Assembly (NCBI GenBank): GCA_036003885.1
Contig: DASYSA010000252.1
Span: forward strand, 1 to 17,023
Source of the DNA: DASYSA01 sp036003885
GTDB taxonomy: Bacteria > Acidobacteriota > Blastocatellia > UBA7656
Direction of reading: 5' to 3'
DNA length: 17,023 bases
In this document: positions 6,458-13,197 of the stretch, piece by piece
How positions within the stretch are numbered: position 1 is the first letter of the stretch
Layout: each line of letters starts with the position of its first letter
Position numbers and translations under genes: made by a program
Notes under the pieces: generated by a model
The model's input: the letters and a program-made list of their open reading frames with translations, nothing else
Databases searched by the model: none
What the model was told of the DNA's origin: nothing

Positions 6458-8185
6458 TTATACAGTGCGCTTGATTATCATCAACGTCATATCGTCGATC
6501 GGCGCGGTGGTTCCCACGAAACGTGATAACGCTTCGTCCATCCGGTCGCGGATTCCCGACGCGGACCGGCTCAGGTTGTTCTTCACTACTTCGATGAGCC
6601 GGTGTTCTCCAAACTCTTCGTCCTTCTCGTTGATCGATTCGGTGATGCCGTCACTGTATATGATCAGCACATCGCCGGACTCGAAGGTGACAGTATCCTC
6701 CTGGTAGGCGACTCCCGGCATCAGTCCGATGGGTAGTCCCCCTTTATCGAGCTTGGTCATCTGACCCGAACGGCGAATGAGCATTGGCGTATTGTGTCCG
6801 GCGTTCGAGTAGGCCAGCGATCCCGTGTCGGTATTGAGTTCGCCGTACAGAAGCGTCAAGAACTTGTTTGAAGGCGAGTTTTCAAAGATGTACTGGTTGA
6901 TCTGGCCCATCACCTCGCTTATGGACCAGCGCGCCTGCGATTGAGCTCGCACGGCCGCATGCAGTGAGGACATCAACAGCGCGGCTCCGGTGCCCTTTCC
7001 GGAAACGTCCCCGACTGCGAGGACCAGCCGATTGTCCCACTTGCGTTGAATGAAGTCGTAGTAATCGCCGCCTATCTCCCGGCAAGGGAACGAGACAGCG
7101 GTCATGTCCCAGCCCTCAATCTTGGGCGGGGCGACCGGTTGCAATCGCATCTGTATCTCGGAGGCGACTTTCAACTCCTCTTCCATGCGCCGCTTCTCGA
7201 GCCGCTCCTCCAACAGTCGCTCGTGCTCGATCTTGATCGATGCTACCGAAGCTATCGTTGTGAGAACGTTCAGGTCTTCAGCCTTGAAGCGGTTATTGAA
7301 TGGATTGTCGACGTAGATCATTCCGAACGTCTCTTCGCCTGATACCAGGGGCACAGCCATCACGGAGCGAATCTGGCTCAGCACGATCGAGTTCTGGGAC
7401 TGGAAGCGCGGGTCGTGCATGGCGTCGGATGTAAGAACGGGCTCTCCCTCGCTGAGCACTTTGTTGGTGATCGAGCGGCTGAGCTGGACCTGTGACGCCG
7501 TCGGGAGAGCGCCTTCGTGGGCTCCGCGCGCCAGCTTACAGATCAGTTCGTCTCCTTCCTTGAGGAACAGGAACCCGCGCTCCGCGGGGATCGCCTGGAA
7601 GACAAGATCGATCGTTATTTTCAGCGTGTCTTCGAGCGTCGTGCGGGGCAGCAGCGCTATGCCCACCTGGGAGACGATGCTCAGCAGGTCGCGCACAGGC
7701 GCCTGCGGAGCCAGGGCAGTACGAGAGCTGGAGATCGAAGGCCCGCGCCTTTCGCCCGACATAGCTCCCGACTGGATCGAGGACAGGAGCTCGGAAGTCG
7801 ACCGGCCGGGAATCGGCGTCGTTATTGTGTCAGCCGGAAGTTGGGCGCCGGCGGGTCCTGACAGGAAGACGGTTGCGCCCGACAACATTGACTGATCGCC
7901 TGCGCTGTATTCGATTTCTGTCTCACCTATGCGAACGAGGTCGCCTGTCTGAAGCCGTGCCGTTCCCGTCACTCGCTGTCCGTTGAGAAAGGTCCCATTG
8001 GCGCTGCCATTATCGACCAGAAGTATCTGGTCGCCTTCACGCACGATCTCAGCATGCAGGCGCGATGCAAACGGATCGCCGATGCAGATGTCGTTTCGAG
8101 ACGAGCGGCCAATCGTCAATCTCATCTTGTCGAGCTTGACCACTGACGGCTCAAAATCCTTGGGGCGAACGATGAAAGTAGACAT
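6458..8185 (-). CDS. FHA-GAF-PP2C (SpoIIE/RsbU-type) serine/threonine phosphatase
   Basis: A 575-residue soluble protein with three parts. An FHA domain (about 1-95) has GRSSRND, SRLHA and GSANGTFLNG and should bind phosphothreonine. After a low-complexity linker comes a GAF domain (about 166-325) of the small-molecule-sensing type, then a short coiled coil (HERLLEERLEKRRMEEELK). The PP2C domain follows, with its metal-binding acids present: D374 in EIGGDYYDF, D393 in GDVSGKG, D512 in YSDGITES, and D564/D565 in PIDDMTLMI. It should remove phosphate from Ser/Thr, with activity set by the GAF and FHA parts. It is last in the cassette and is the natural antagonist of the kinase. ATG 8185 is chosen since the FHA begins there; a GTG at 8248 would add a repeat-encoded tail. 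No SD is seen, and a terminator-like hairpin lies just upstream. Confidence 0.92.
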   Translation of the reverse strand: MSTFIVRPKDFEPSVVKLDKMRLTIGRSSRNDICIGDPFASRLHAEIVREGDQILLVDNGSANGTFLNGQRVTGTARLQTGDLVRIGETEIEYSAGDQSMLSGATVFLSGPAGAQLPADTITTPIPGRSTSELLSSIQSGAMSGERRGPSISSSRTALAPQAPVRDLLSIVSQVGIALLPRTTLEDTLKITIDLVFQAIPAERGFLFLKEGDELICKLARGAHEGALPTASQVQLSRSITNKVLSEGEPVLTSDAMHDPRFQSQNSIVLSQIRSVMAVPLVSGEETFGMIYVDNPFNNRFKAEDLNVLTTIASVASIKIEHERLLEERLEKRRMEEELKVASEIQMRLQPVAPPKIEGWDMTAVSFPCREIGGDYYDFIQRKWDNRLVLAVGDVSGKGTGAALLMSSLHAAVRAQSQARWSISEVMGQINQYIFENSPSNKFLTLLYGELNTDTGSLAYSNAGHNTPMLIRRSGQMTKLDKGGLPIGLMPGVAYQEDTVTFESGDVLIIYSDGITESINEKDEEFGEHRLIEVVKNNLSRSASGIRDRMDEALSRFVGTTAPIDDMTLMIIKRTV

Positions 8186-8312
8186 AGTAAAAAACGTTTC
8201 GCGTTTCGCGTTCCGCGTTTCGCGTTTTCCGTTCACATAGCTCGGCACAATGCGCTACAGTCCATTCCACAAACTATGAACGCGAAACGGTAAACGCGAA
8301 ACGCGAAACGTT
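8186..8312 (-). terminator. Terminator- or attenuator-like inverted repeat before the phosphatase ATG
   Basis: aacgtttcgcgtttcgcgtt at 8193-8212 has a perfect 20-bp reverse complement at 8293-8312, and imperfect pairing extends inward. Both arms are built from iterated GCGTTTC units. Read on the minus strand, the second arm runs into six Ts and then, 2 bases later, the phosphatase ATG. The first arm overlaps the stop codon of the RDD gene. The ~80-nt loop is long for an intrinsic terminator, so strength is uncertain; a dispersed repeat that landed here would look the same. Confidence 0.5.
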
Positions 8313-9072
8313 ATTCTCTTCTGGACATCACAACCAGGGTGCGGGCGAGTTTATCGTGCCATCCCTGTTGCCGCGGATCCCACAACATCCAAAGAAAGCC
8401 CAGGAAGAAGACTGCCATCGAAAGGGGGTAGCCGACCAGATGGCGCAGGGCTGCCTGCTTTCTGGTGAATTTTTCCCCGTCCACCCGCACTATGTATATG
8501 CCGAGTATTCGCATGCCGGCCGTCTGTCCGTTGGATCCCGCGAGCAGAACAAAGTTCATCAAAACCAGGAGCACAGTCAGTCCCGCCACAATAAACAGAT
8601 CTCGATTCGAGCCTACCACCGACTTATGGCTCACAGCCGTAAGCCCAAAAGTGAAGAGCATCATCGATATGAGGGTAATCAGGAAATCGAACATCCATGC
8701 CCCGTAACGCAGGCCGAAGCCCGCCTGCTCGAAAGCGCCTATGAGCGAGTGCGTTGGAGGGGCGTAACGTCGACCGACAATGCTGGCAGGCACTGCTCCT
8801 GCCGTCGCATGAGCGAGCCGAGGCGCGCCGTTCGGGCCGGGACCTGGTACTCGGGTCTGGCGGAGTTCCGCAGGCGAGGTCGAGTCGAGCGATCCTCGGC
8901 CGCCCTCGGGATGCGAGGTGGCCACGGTTGTTCCCATGTTGAGCGAACCGCTGACAGACCGCTGCCGCCTGGGCGAAGCCTTGCCGCAGTGCGGGCAAAA
9001 CTTGGACCGGTCGCCCAATTGTTTCCCACAGTATGGGCAAAATCTTCCGTGCTCGAGCTCTTTCGAAGTCAA
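8311..9072 (-). CDS. Zinc-ribbon RDD-family membrane protein
   Basis: This 253-residue protein starts with a zinc ribbon (C12, C15, C26, C29 in CPYC...CPHC). A disordered linker of ~85 residues follows, then an RDD domain. The domain shows the conserved Arg and Asp in LRYGAWMFDF (R122, D129), the GQTAGMRILGIYIVR segment, KQAALRHLVGYPL, and the closing GWHDKLARTLVV. Membrane spans are predicted at about 126-147, 159-179 and 214-231. RDD proteins are poorly understood; some are linked to ion exchange. The start is TTG 9072, preceded by ggaag five bases away; no other start in frame keeps the zinc ribbon. It lies 39 bases after the kinase stop, consistent with one transcript. I infer a role as membrane partner of the soluble kinase, to which it is tied only by position and the shared zinc ribbon. 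Confidence 0.88.
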   Translation of the reverse strand: MTSKELEHGRFCPYCGKQLGDRSKFCPHCGKASPRRQRSVSGSLNMGTTVATSHPEGGRGSLDSTSPAELRQTRVPGPGPNGAPRLAHATAGAVPASIVGRRYAPPTHSLIGAFEQAGFGLRYGAWMFDFLITLISMMLFTFGLTAVSHKSVVGSNRDLFIVAGLTVLLVLMNFVLLAGSNGQTAGMRILGIYIVRVDGEKFTRKQAALRHLVGYPLSMAVFFLGFLWMLWDPRQQGWHDKLARTLVVMSRRE

Positions 9073-9111
9073 AGGTGCTTCCGCTCCGCGTGGTTGCTCC
9101 GTAACGTTACC

Positions 9112-10755
9112 TTAGACGGTCACGAACTTCAAAACGGTTCCACCGAGTTTCAACTCGTCGCCTGCCGACAACACCCGCGGAGCCTTGGTGTTGAGTTTGA
9201 TCTGTCCTCCGCTAACCGTGTTGACGATCGTACCGTTGACCGAACCGAGGTCCTCGATAAGAAACTGTTCGCCCTGGCGGTAGATCATCGCATGACGGCG
9301 AGAGACTTTTGTTTCCGGGTCATACAGCGTGAGGTCTATTTCGGGGAAAATACCTGTATGTGGGTCGGTCCGGCCTATGAGCAGGCTGTCCTGGTTCAGA
9401 GGAAATGGCTTAACCATGTCCGACGTGCCCACGACAACCAACTGGGCTGTGACACGCGCAGATCCCGGATGTCCGGCGCTTCCAAGAACAGGCTGGCGGG
9501 ACCCGCAGTGGGCGCAATAAACGTCACCCGCGCCAATCTTGTCTCCGCAATGACCGCAGAAGACCCACTCGACGGCGGCGCTGCCGCCGGCCGGACTCTG
9601 GGCGGACACGGCGGGAGGCGAGGATGGAGGGGTCGCTTTCGGCCGGACCTCGCGCGGCGCGGACGGAGTGGGACTGACTGCGCCGCTGGCAGGCTGCACC
9701 GGTGCAACGAACGGGGGGCGCGATGGTTGAGGCACTACGCCTTTGGCTTCGAGGCGTTGCAGGTGGTCTTCAAGCGATTTCTTCAACTCGAGGGCTGACG
9801 CAGGCCGATCCTCCGGCTTATGCGCCACCGTCTTCATCAGAATGCGCTCCATTTCGACCGAGATCGCAGGATTGATCTGGCTCGGACGTGGGTGCTTGCT
9901 GAAATCAAAGATCAAGAGGGGATTGTCCTGCGGGTCTGAGCCGGTCAGCATGTGAAACATAGTTGCCCCGAGCGAATAGACATCGGAGCGAGGCTCGACC
10001 TTTCCTGCGAACAGTTCGGGTGGCGCGTATCCCATCGTCCCGATTGCAGTGACGCCCTTCTCAGTCGATTGAACGATGCGGGCGATTCCAAAGTCCACAA
10101 GCATTACGCGACCGGTGTTGTCGTCAAGCATCAGGTTGGCAGGCTTGAGATCGCGATAGATGATCGGCGGATTCTGGGTGTGAATGTAATACAACACGTC
10201 GCAAATCTGGGCGGCCCATTTGGCGACCGTGGCCTCCTCTACTATGCCTCCGTGCGCGCGCATCTGTTCGGCGAGATCGCCTCCGCCTATCCATTCCATC
10301 ACGAGGTAGTACCTGCCGCCCTCGATGAAGTTATCGTAGATGGTGGGGATGGAAGGGTGCTTGAGCCGGGCCAACACAGCGGCCTCGCGCCTGAAGTCTT
10401 CGACCGCCTTGGCGCGCTGGCTCTCATCGGCGAACAACTCGATCATCTCTTTCACGGCACACAGCCTGTCCGCCAGACGCTTGTCCCGAGCCCTGTAGAC
10501 CGATCCCATACCGCCCCCGCCAACACGGTTCGAGATCGCGTACCTGTCGACCAAGAGCGTGCCTGGATCGAGCTGAATATTGGCGGTGGCCTTCTTGGGT
10601 TTCTTCACGTCAGGCATACGATTCTCGCCGCGCCCCTTGCGCGCCTCGACTACCACCGGCGGCGGAGCGAGTGGGGCCGGTTCCTGGCGCCCTCCACACT
10701 CTCCACAGAACGGGTCTCCGGGCTGTACCTGTGTGCCGCATTCAGGGCAGAACAT
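9112..10755 (-). CDS. Serine/threonine protein kinase with two zinc ribbons and a C-terminal FHA domain
   Basis: A 547-residue protein. It opens with a zinc ribbon (CPECG...CGECG) followed by a short linker. The Hanks-type kinase domain (about 70-340) has glycine loop VGGGGMGSVY, K102 in CAVKEM, catalytic loop IIYRDLKPANLM with D202, VDFGIAR with D221, and GTMGYAPPELF. The catalytic loop has Tyr in place of the usual His. A Pro/Ala/Ser-rich linker leads to a second zinc ribbon (FCGHCG...YCAHCG) and an FHA domain (about 445-547) with R462 in IGRTD, SRRHA (H488) and DLGSVNGT. No membrane span is seen, unlike PknB-type kinases. It should phosphorylate Ser/Thr on partners, and its FHA domain may bind its own phosphosites or the neighbours'. 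ATG 10755 is taken because the zinc ribbon begins at once; a TTG nine codons upstream is possible. It is second in the cassette. Confidence 0.93.
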   Translation of the reverse strand: MFCPECGTQVQPGDPFCGECGGRQEPAPLAPPPVVVEARKGRGENRMPDVKKPKKATANIQLDPGTLLVDRYAISNRVGGGGMGSVYRARDKRLADRLCAVKEMIELFADESQRAKAVEDFRREAAVLARLKHPSIPTIYDNFIEGGRYYLVMEWIGGGDLAEQMRAHGGIVEEATVAKWAAQICDVLYYIHTQNPPIIYRDLKPANLMLDDNTGRVMLVDFGIARIVQSTEKGVTAIGTMGYAPPELFAGKVEPRSDVYSLGATMFHMLTGSDPQDNPLLIFDFSKHPRPSQINPAISVEMERILMKTVAHKPEDRPASALELKKSLEDHLQRLEAKGVVPQPSRPPFVAPVQPASGAVSPTPSAPREVRPKATPPSSPPAVSAQSPAGGSAAVEWVFCGHCGDKIGAGDVYCAHCGSRQPVLGSAGHPGSARVTAQLVVVGTSDMVKPFPLNQDSLLIGRTDPHTGIFPEIDLTLYDPETKVSRRHAMIYRQGEQFLIEDLGSVNGTIVNTVSGGQIKLNTKAPRVLSAGDELKLGGTVLKFVTV

Positions 10756-10769
10756 TGCTCTCGTTAGAT

Positions 10770-10865
10770 CCAACAGGAGCAACCAGGCGACTGCGCTGCG
10801 AGAAACCTGGTCTGATATCGGTCGCCTCTCACCTTCGGGATTCTACTTGTCCGCACTCCTGTTGG
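10770..10865. repeat. 10-bp inverted repeat framing the gap before the kinase gene
   Basis: ccaacaggag (10770-10779) and ctcctgttgg (10856-10865) are exact reverse complements. They enclose nearly the whole 113-base gap between the FHA gene and the kinase gene. A smaller pair, accagg (10782-10787) with cctggt (10806-10811), lies inside. On the minus strand this could fold the kinase leader, or bind a dimeric regulator at both ends. There is no T-run. Confidence 0.4.
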
Positions 10866-10868
10866 GGC

Positions 10869-11681
10869 TTATCTCAGAATCTGAAATTTCAAAAACGTCT
10901 TGCCGACGATGATCTCGTCGCCATTCTGAAGCATGTGCCGCTTGCCGGGGAGTAACCTTCGGCCGCGATTTACAAATGTGCCGTTGGTGGAACCCAGGTC
11001 TTCGATGAAAAACTCGCCCTCGTTGTTCACAATTCGGGCATGGCGACGCGAAACCTTGGCCTCGGGGTCATCCTCGTCGAGGTCGACGTCCGGGAATATT
11101 CCGCTGTCTGCATCCCACCGCCCTATGTTCGTCTCGATGCCGGTAATGGGGAAGTCTCTGCCTACACGCCCGCCGCGCTCGATCACCAGCTTTGCCGTGA
11201 TGCGCAGACTCTCGGCCCCGATAGAGCCTCGCTGGTTTGCCGCGGGGGGAGGACTTGAATCGGATCGCAGGGCGTCAGTGCGGCCGCGCGATGAAAGAAT
11301 AAAGGTTTGCGATCTGGGTTCCGCATGTCGCTCACCCGAGTTATTATTGCCCCCGGCCGGTTTGTCGGCAGCCGGCTGGCGGCGAGGGGGCGAACCAGCC
11401 TCGCGAGCCCCTGTAATTCGGTCTGGACTGCGCGCGGGGGTAGCTGGTTTGGGCATCGCCGTCGAAGTAGTGAACGACGGCGGGGTGGGCGGCTGCCCGT
11501 CAATCGTGATCGACTGCATCGGGTCACTTTGGACTGCGCTTGGCGGTTGATATATAGGTTCTTTCGAATTCTCTTTCGCACCGTGGCCTCGCGCATGTCC
11601 ATCGTCCAGCTTCACACCGCATTCATCGCAGTAGTCACTCCCATCTATATTATTTGTCCCACAATTGTTGCACCTGATCAT
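10869..11681 (-). CDS. Zinc-ribbon FHA-domain protein
   Basis: This 270-residue soluble protein starts with a zinc ribbon (C4, C7, C18, C21). A ~140-residue disordered, Pro/Ser/Arg-rich linker follows, then a C-terminal FHA domain (about 165-270). The FHA shows GRWD (R188), the acidic stretch DVDLDEDDPEAKVSRRHA (H214) and DLGSTNGTFVN (N233), so the residues that grip phosphothreonine are present. It closely resembles the FHA of the downstream kinase, including the shared phrase GIFP-(D/E)-(V/I)-DL. It has no catalytic domain and is probably an adaptor or kinase substrate. It is first in the cassette, behind two promoter candidates. ATG 11681 is chosen because the ribbon starts there and gagg lies 11 bases upstream; GTG 11696 would add five residues. 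Confidence 0.88.
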   Translation of the reverse strand: MIRCNNCGTNNIDGSDYCDECGVKLDDGHARGHGAKENSKEPIYQPPSAVQSDPMQSITIDGQPPTPPSFTTSTAMPKPATPARSPDRITGAREAGSPPRRQPAADKPAGGNNNSGERHAEPRSQTFILSSRGRTDALRSDSSPPPAANQRGSIGAESLRITAKLVIERGGRVGRDFPITGIETNIGRWDADSGIFPDVDLDEDDPEAKVSRRHARIVNNEGEFFIEDLGSTNGTFVNRGRRLLPGKRHMLQNGDEIIVGKTFLKFQILR

Positions 11682-11741
11682 AAGGCCGGGCCTCACTGCC
11701 GTCGGTCACCCAGAGGGCATCTTTTTTTTGGTGGCGTCAGG

Positions 11742-11770
11742 ATTATACCGCACTGATTTAGCGGTCGCAA
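11742..11770 (-). promoter_or_regulatory. Proximal sigma70-like promoter of the FHA/kinase cassette
   Basis: Minus strand: TTGCGA (11770-11765), 17 bases, TATAAT (11747-11742). The -10 box is perfect and the -35 matches 4 of 6. Transcription would start near 11735, about 54 bases before ATG 11681. Confidence 0.5.
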
Positions 11771-11797
11771 TTCTAATAAAAACCTCCGCATTGTCAA
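11770..11797 (-). promoter_or_regulatory. Distal sigma70-like promoter of the FHA/kinase cassette
   Basis: Minus strand: a perfect TTGACA (11797-11792), 16 bases, TAGAAT (11775-11770). Its -10 box shares one base with the -35 box of the proximal promoter, so the two sites would exclude each other or fire alternately. Confidence 0.5.
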
Positions 11798-11815
11798 CAA
11801 GAAGCGGCGAAAGCC

Positions 11816-11835
11816 GGCGAGCCAGGGCTCCCGCC
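11816..11835 (-). terminator. GC-rich hairpin after sat, possible weak terminator
   Basis: gagcc-ag-ggctc forms a 5-bp stem with ggc/gcc pairs outside it and a 2-base bulge, 37 bases beyond the sat stop. A small cggc-gaaa-gccg stem lies next to it (11804-11815). No T-run follows on the minus strand, so rho-independent termination is doubtful. Confidence 0.25.
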
Positions 11836-11871
11836 GCCTACCTGGGTACGTTAGGATCGGTGAATTCTCAC

Positions 11872-13026
11872 TCAGCCGGCGATCATTGCTTCGATCAAGA
11901 TGGCGGCGACTTCGGGCCGCGAGAACTCGCGGGGGGGCATTTCGCCCCGCCCAAGCATCTCTCGAACCCTGGTGCCAGATAATGTCACGTGCTCGCTCGA
12001 ATCGTGAGGGCAAGTCTTATTCGAAGCCATCGCATCGCATCGCCGGCAGTAAAATGAATGATCGAAGAACATCGGGGTGATTCCCAGAGCTTCCGGATCG
12101 AATTCATTGAAAATGTAATGCGCGTCGTAAGTGCCGTAGTAGTTTCCGACTCCCGCATGATCGCGACCGACTATGAAATGAGTGCAGCCATAGTTCTTCC
12201 GGATGATTGCGTGAAACACCGCCTCCCGCGGGCCCGCGTAGCGCATAGCCGCCGGATTGACCGCCAGAAGCGTTCGTGTCGTCGGGAAGTAGTTTTCGAG
12301 CATCGCCTGGTAACAGCGCATGCGAATATCCGCGGGAATGTCGTCGGATTTCGTCTCGCCCACCAACGGGTGCAGCAGAAGGCCATCCACGACCTCGAGA
12401 GCACACTTGATTATGTATTCGTGCGCCCGGTGTATCGGATTGCGAGTTTGAAACGCCACAACGCGGTGCCAGCCCTTCTTCTTGAACTCTTCGCGAGTCT
12501 GTTGAGGGTCAAGGCGAAACTCGGGAAAGGTAGAGTTCTGCGGCCGGTTCAGCAGACTGATGGGTCCGCCAAGCAGCCAGTCACCCTGATCGAAAAGAGC
12601 GTTAACTCCAGGATGGGCGAGGTCGGTGGTCAGATAGACCCGTTCGGCTTCCCGTTGCTTGTCGTAGCGGTACTTCTGGCGCAGATGCAAGACCCCGAGC
12701 AGATGGTCGTTGCTGTAAAGAGCGATGTCAGAGCCTTCGACGAGAACGCCCGCGATCTCATCGGTCGTAGATAGAGTGATCGGAATGGTCCACGGCAATC
12801 CTGAAGCCAGATGCTTGTTCCCTCGGACGGCCGTATAGTCGTCTTCACACATGAAGCCCTCCAAAGGGCTGAAAGCGCCGTTTGCTATCATCTCGAGGTC
12901 CGACACCTCGCGCTGGCGCAGGTCGATCCTTGGCATCGCGGGCACCCGTTCTACTAGCGTTTCTCGTTCGACACCGGCGAGCTCCCGACTTATCAGCCGC
13001 CCACCGTGTGCTGGTATTGTCTCCAT
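11872..13026 (-). CDS. sat: Sulfate adenylyltransferase (ATP sulfurylase)
   Basis: A 384-residue enzyme that makes adenosine 5'-phosphosulfate and pyrophosphate from ATP and sulfate in the cytoplasm, the first step of sulfate activation. It is the single-chain Sat type rather than CysD/CysN. Seen in the sequence: the N-terminal LEMIANGAFSPLEGFM segment, the active-site motif QTRNPIHRAH (193-202), GRDHAGVG (287-294), and SGTRVREML near the end. C327, C330 and C339 with H341 or H346 look like the zinc site known in some bacterial Sat proteins. Length is normal for this form without a C-terminal APS kinase domain. The start is ATG 13026 with gagga nine bases upstream. It stands alone, diverging from recF, with no APS kinase or reductase gene in view, so assimilation versus another use cannot be decided. 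Confidence 0.96.
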   Translation of the reverse strand: METIPAHGGRLISRELAGVERETLVERVPAMPRIDLRQREVSDLEMIANGAFSPLEGFMCEDDYTAVRGNKHLASGLPWTIPITLSTTDEIAGVLVEGSDIALYSNDHLLGVLHLRQKYRYDKQREAERVYLTTDLAHPGVNALFDQGDWLLGGPISLLNRPQNSTFPEFRLDPQQTREEFKKKGWHRVVAFQTRNPIHRAHEYIIKCALEVVDGLLLHPLVGETKSDDIPADIRMRCYQAMLENYFPTTRTLLAVNPAAMRYAGPREAVFHAIIRKNYGCTHFIVGRDHAGVGNYYGTYDAHYIFNEFDPEALGITPMFFDHSFYCRRCDAMASNKTCPHDSSEHVTLSGTRVREMLGRGEMPPREFSRPEVAAILIEAMIAG

Positions 13027-13075
13027 TTACTGATGTCCTCTCTGGCAAAGGTTGAGTGGTGCACGCAAAACGCCA

Positions 13076-13104
13076 ACAATAGCGGCCCCACGAGGGAGTG
13101 TCAA
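13076..13104 (-). promoter_or_regulatory. Sigma70-type promoter of sat
   Basis: Minus strand: TTGACA (13104-13099, perfect), 17 bases, TATTGT (13081-13076, 4 of 6). A start near 13069 gives a ~43-base leader containing the SD gagga. The promoter lies in the shared gap with the divergent recF gene. Confidence 0.55.
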
Positions 13105-13120
13105 TCTGCCACGCCGAACT

Positions 13121-13181
13121 GGGGAGAGCGGGCGCTCTCCCCTTCTCCCACTCTCCCCTTCTCCCACTCTCCCACTCTTCC
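13121..13181 (+). repeat. Perfect 10-bp hairpin plus polypyrimidine tandem repeat before recF
   Basis: ggggagagcg (13121-13130) and cgctctcccc (13133-13142) form a perfect stem around two bases. A 16-bp unit, tctccccttctcccac, follows twice without change (13136-13151, 13152-13167), then a half unit tctcccac (13168-13175). The plus strand from 13135 to 13181 is almost all pyrimidine. The block ends 16 bases before the recF ATG and leaves no room for a normal ribosome binding site. Confidence 0.6.
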
Positions 13182-13197
13182 GTGCTAACATCTCGTC

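Noticed and set aside
8356..9798. A 480-codon plus-strand open frame antisense to the RDD and kinase genes
   Set aside because: It has the composition of a shadow frame, matches no family by eye, and lies opposite two proteins with clear conserved motifs.
6458..11681. The kinase/phosphatase/FHA genes as part of a type VI secretion locus
   Set aside because: No tube, sheath, baseplate or membrane-complex gene is present in the window; only the regulatory analogy holds.
11722..11729. Run of eight Ts on the plus strand as a terminator
   Set aside because: No stem precedes it on the plus strand and no plus-strand gene ends there; it lies in the leader of the minus-strand FHA gene.
12058..12774. 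A 238-codon plus-strand frame inside sat
   Set aside because: Lies antisense to the catalytic core of ATP sulfurylase; no domain features of its own.
13052..13080. TTGAGT-17-AACAAT as a recF promoter
   Set aside because: Only 4 of 6 matches in each box and it overlaps the better sat promoter; not reported as a feature.
13136..13181. The 16-bp repeat block as a CRISPR array
   Set aside because: The units are contiguous low-complexity pyrimidine repeats with no spacers and no cas gene nearby.
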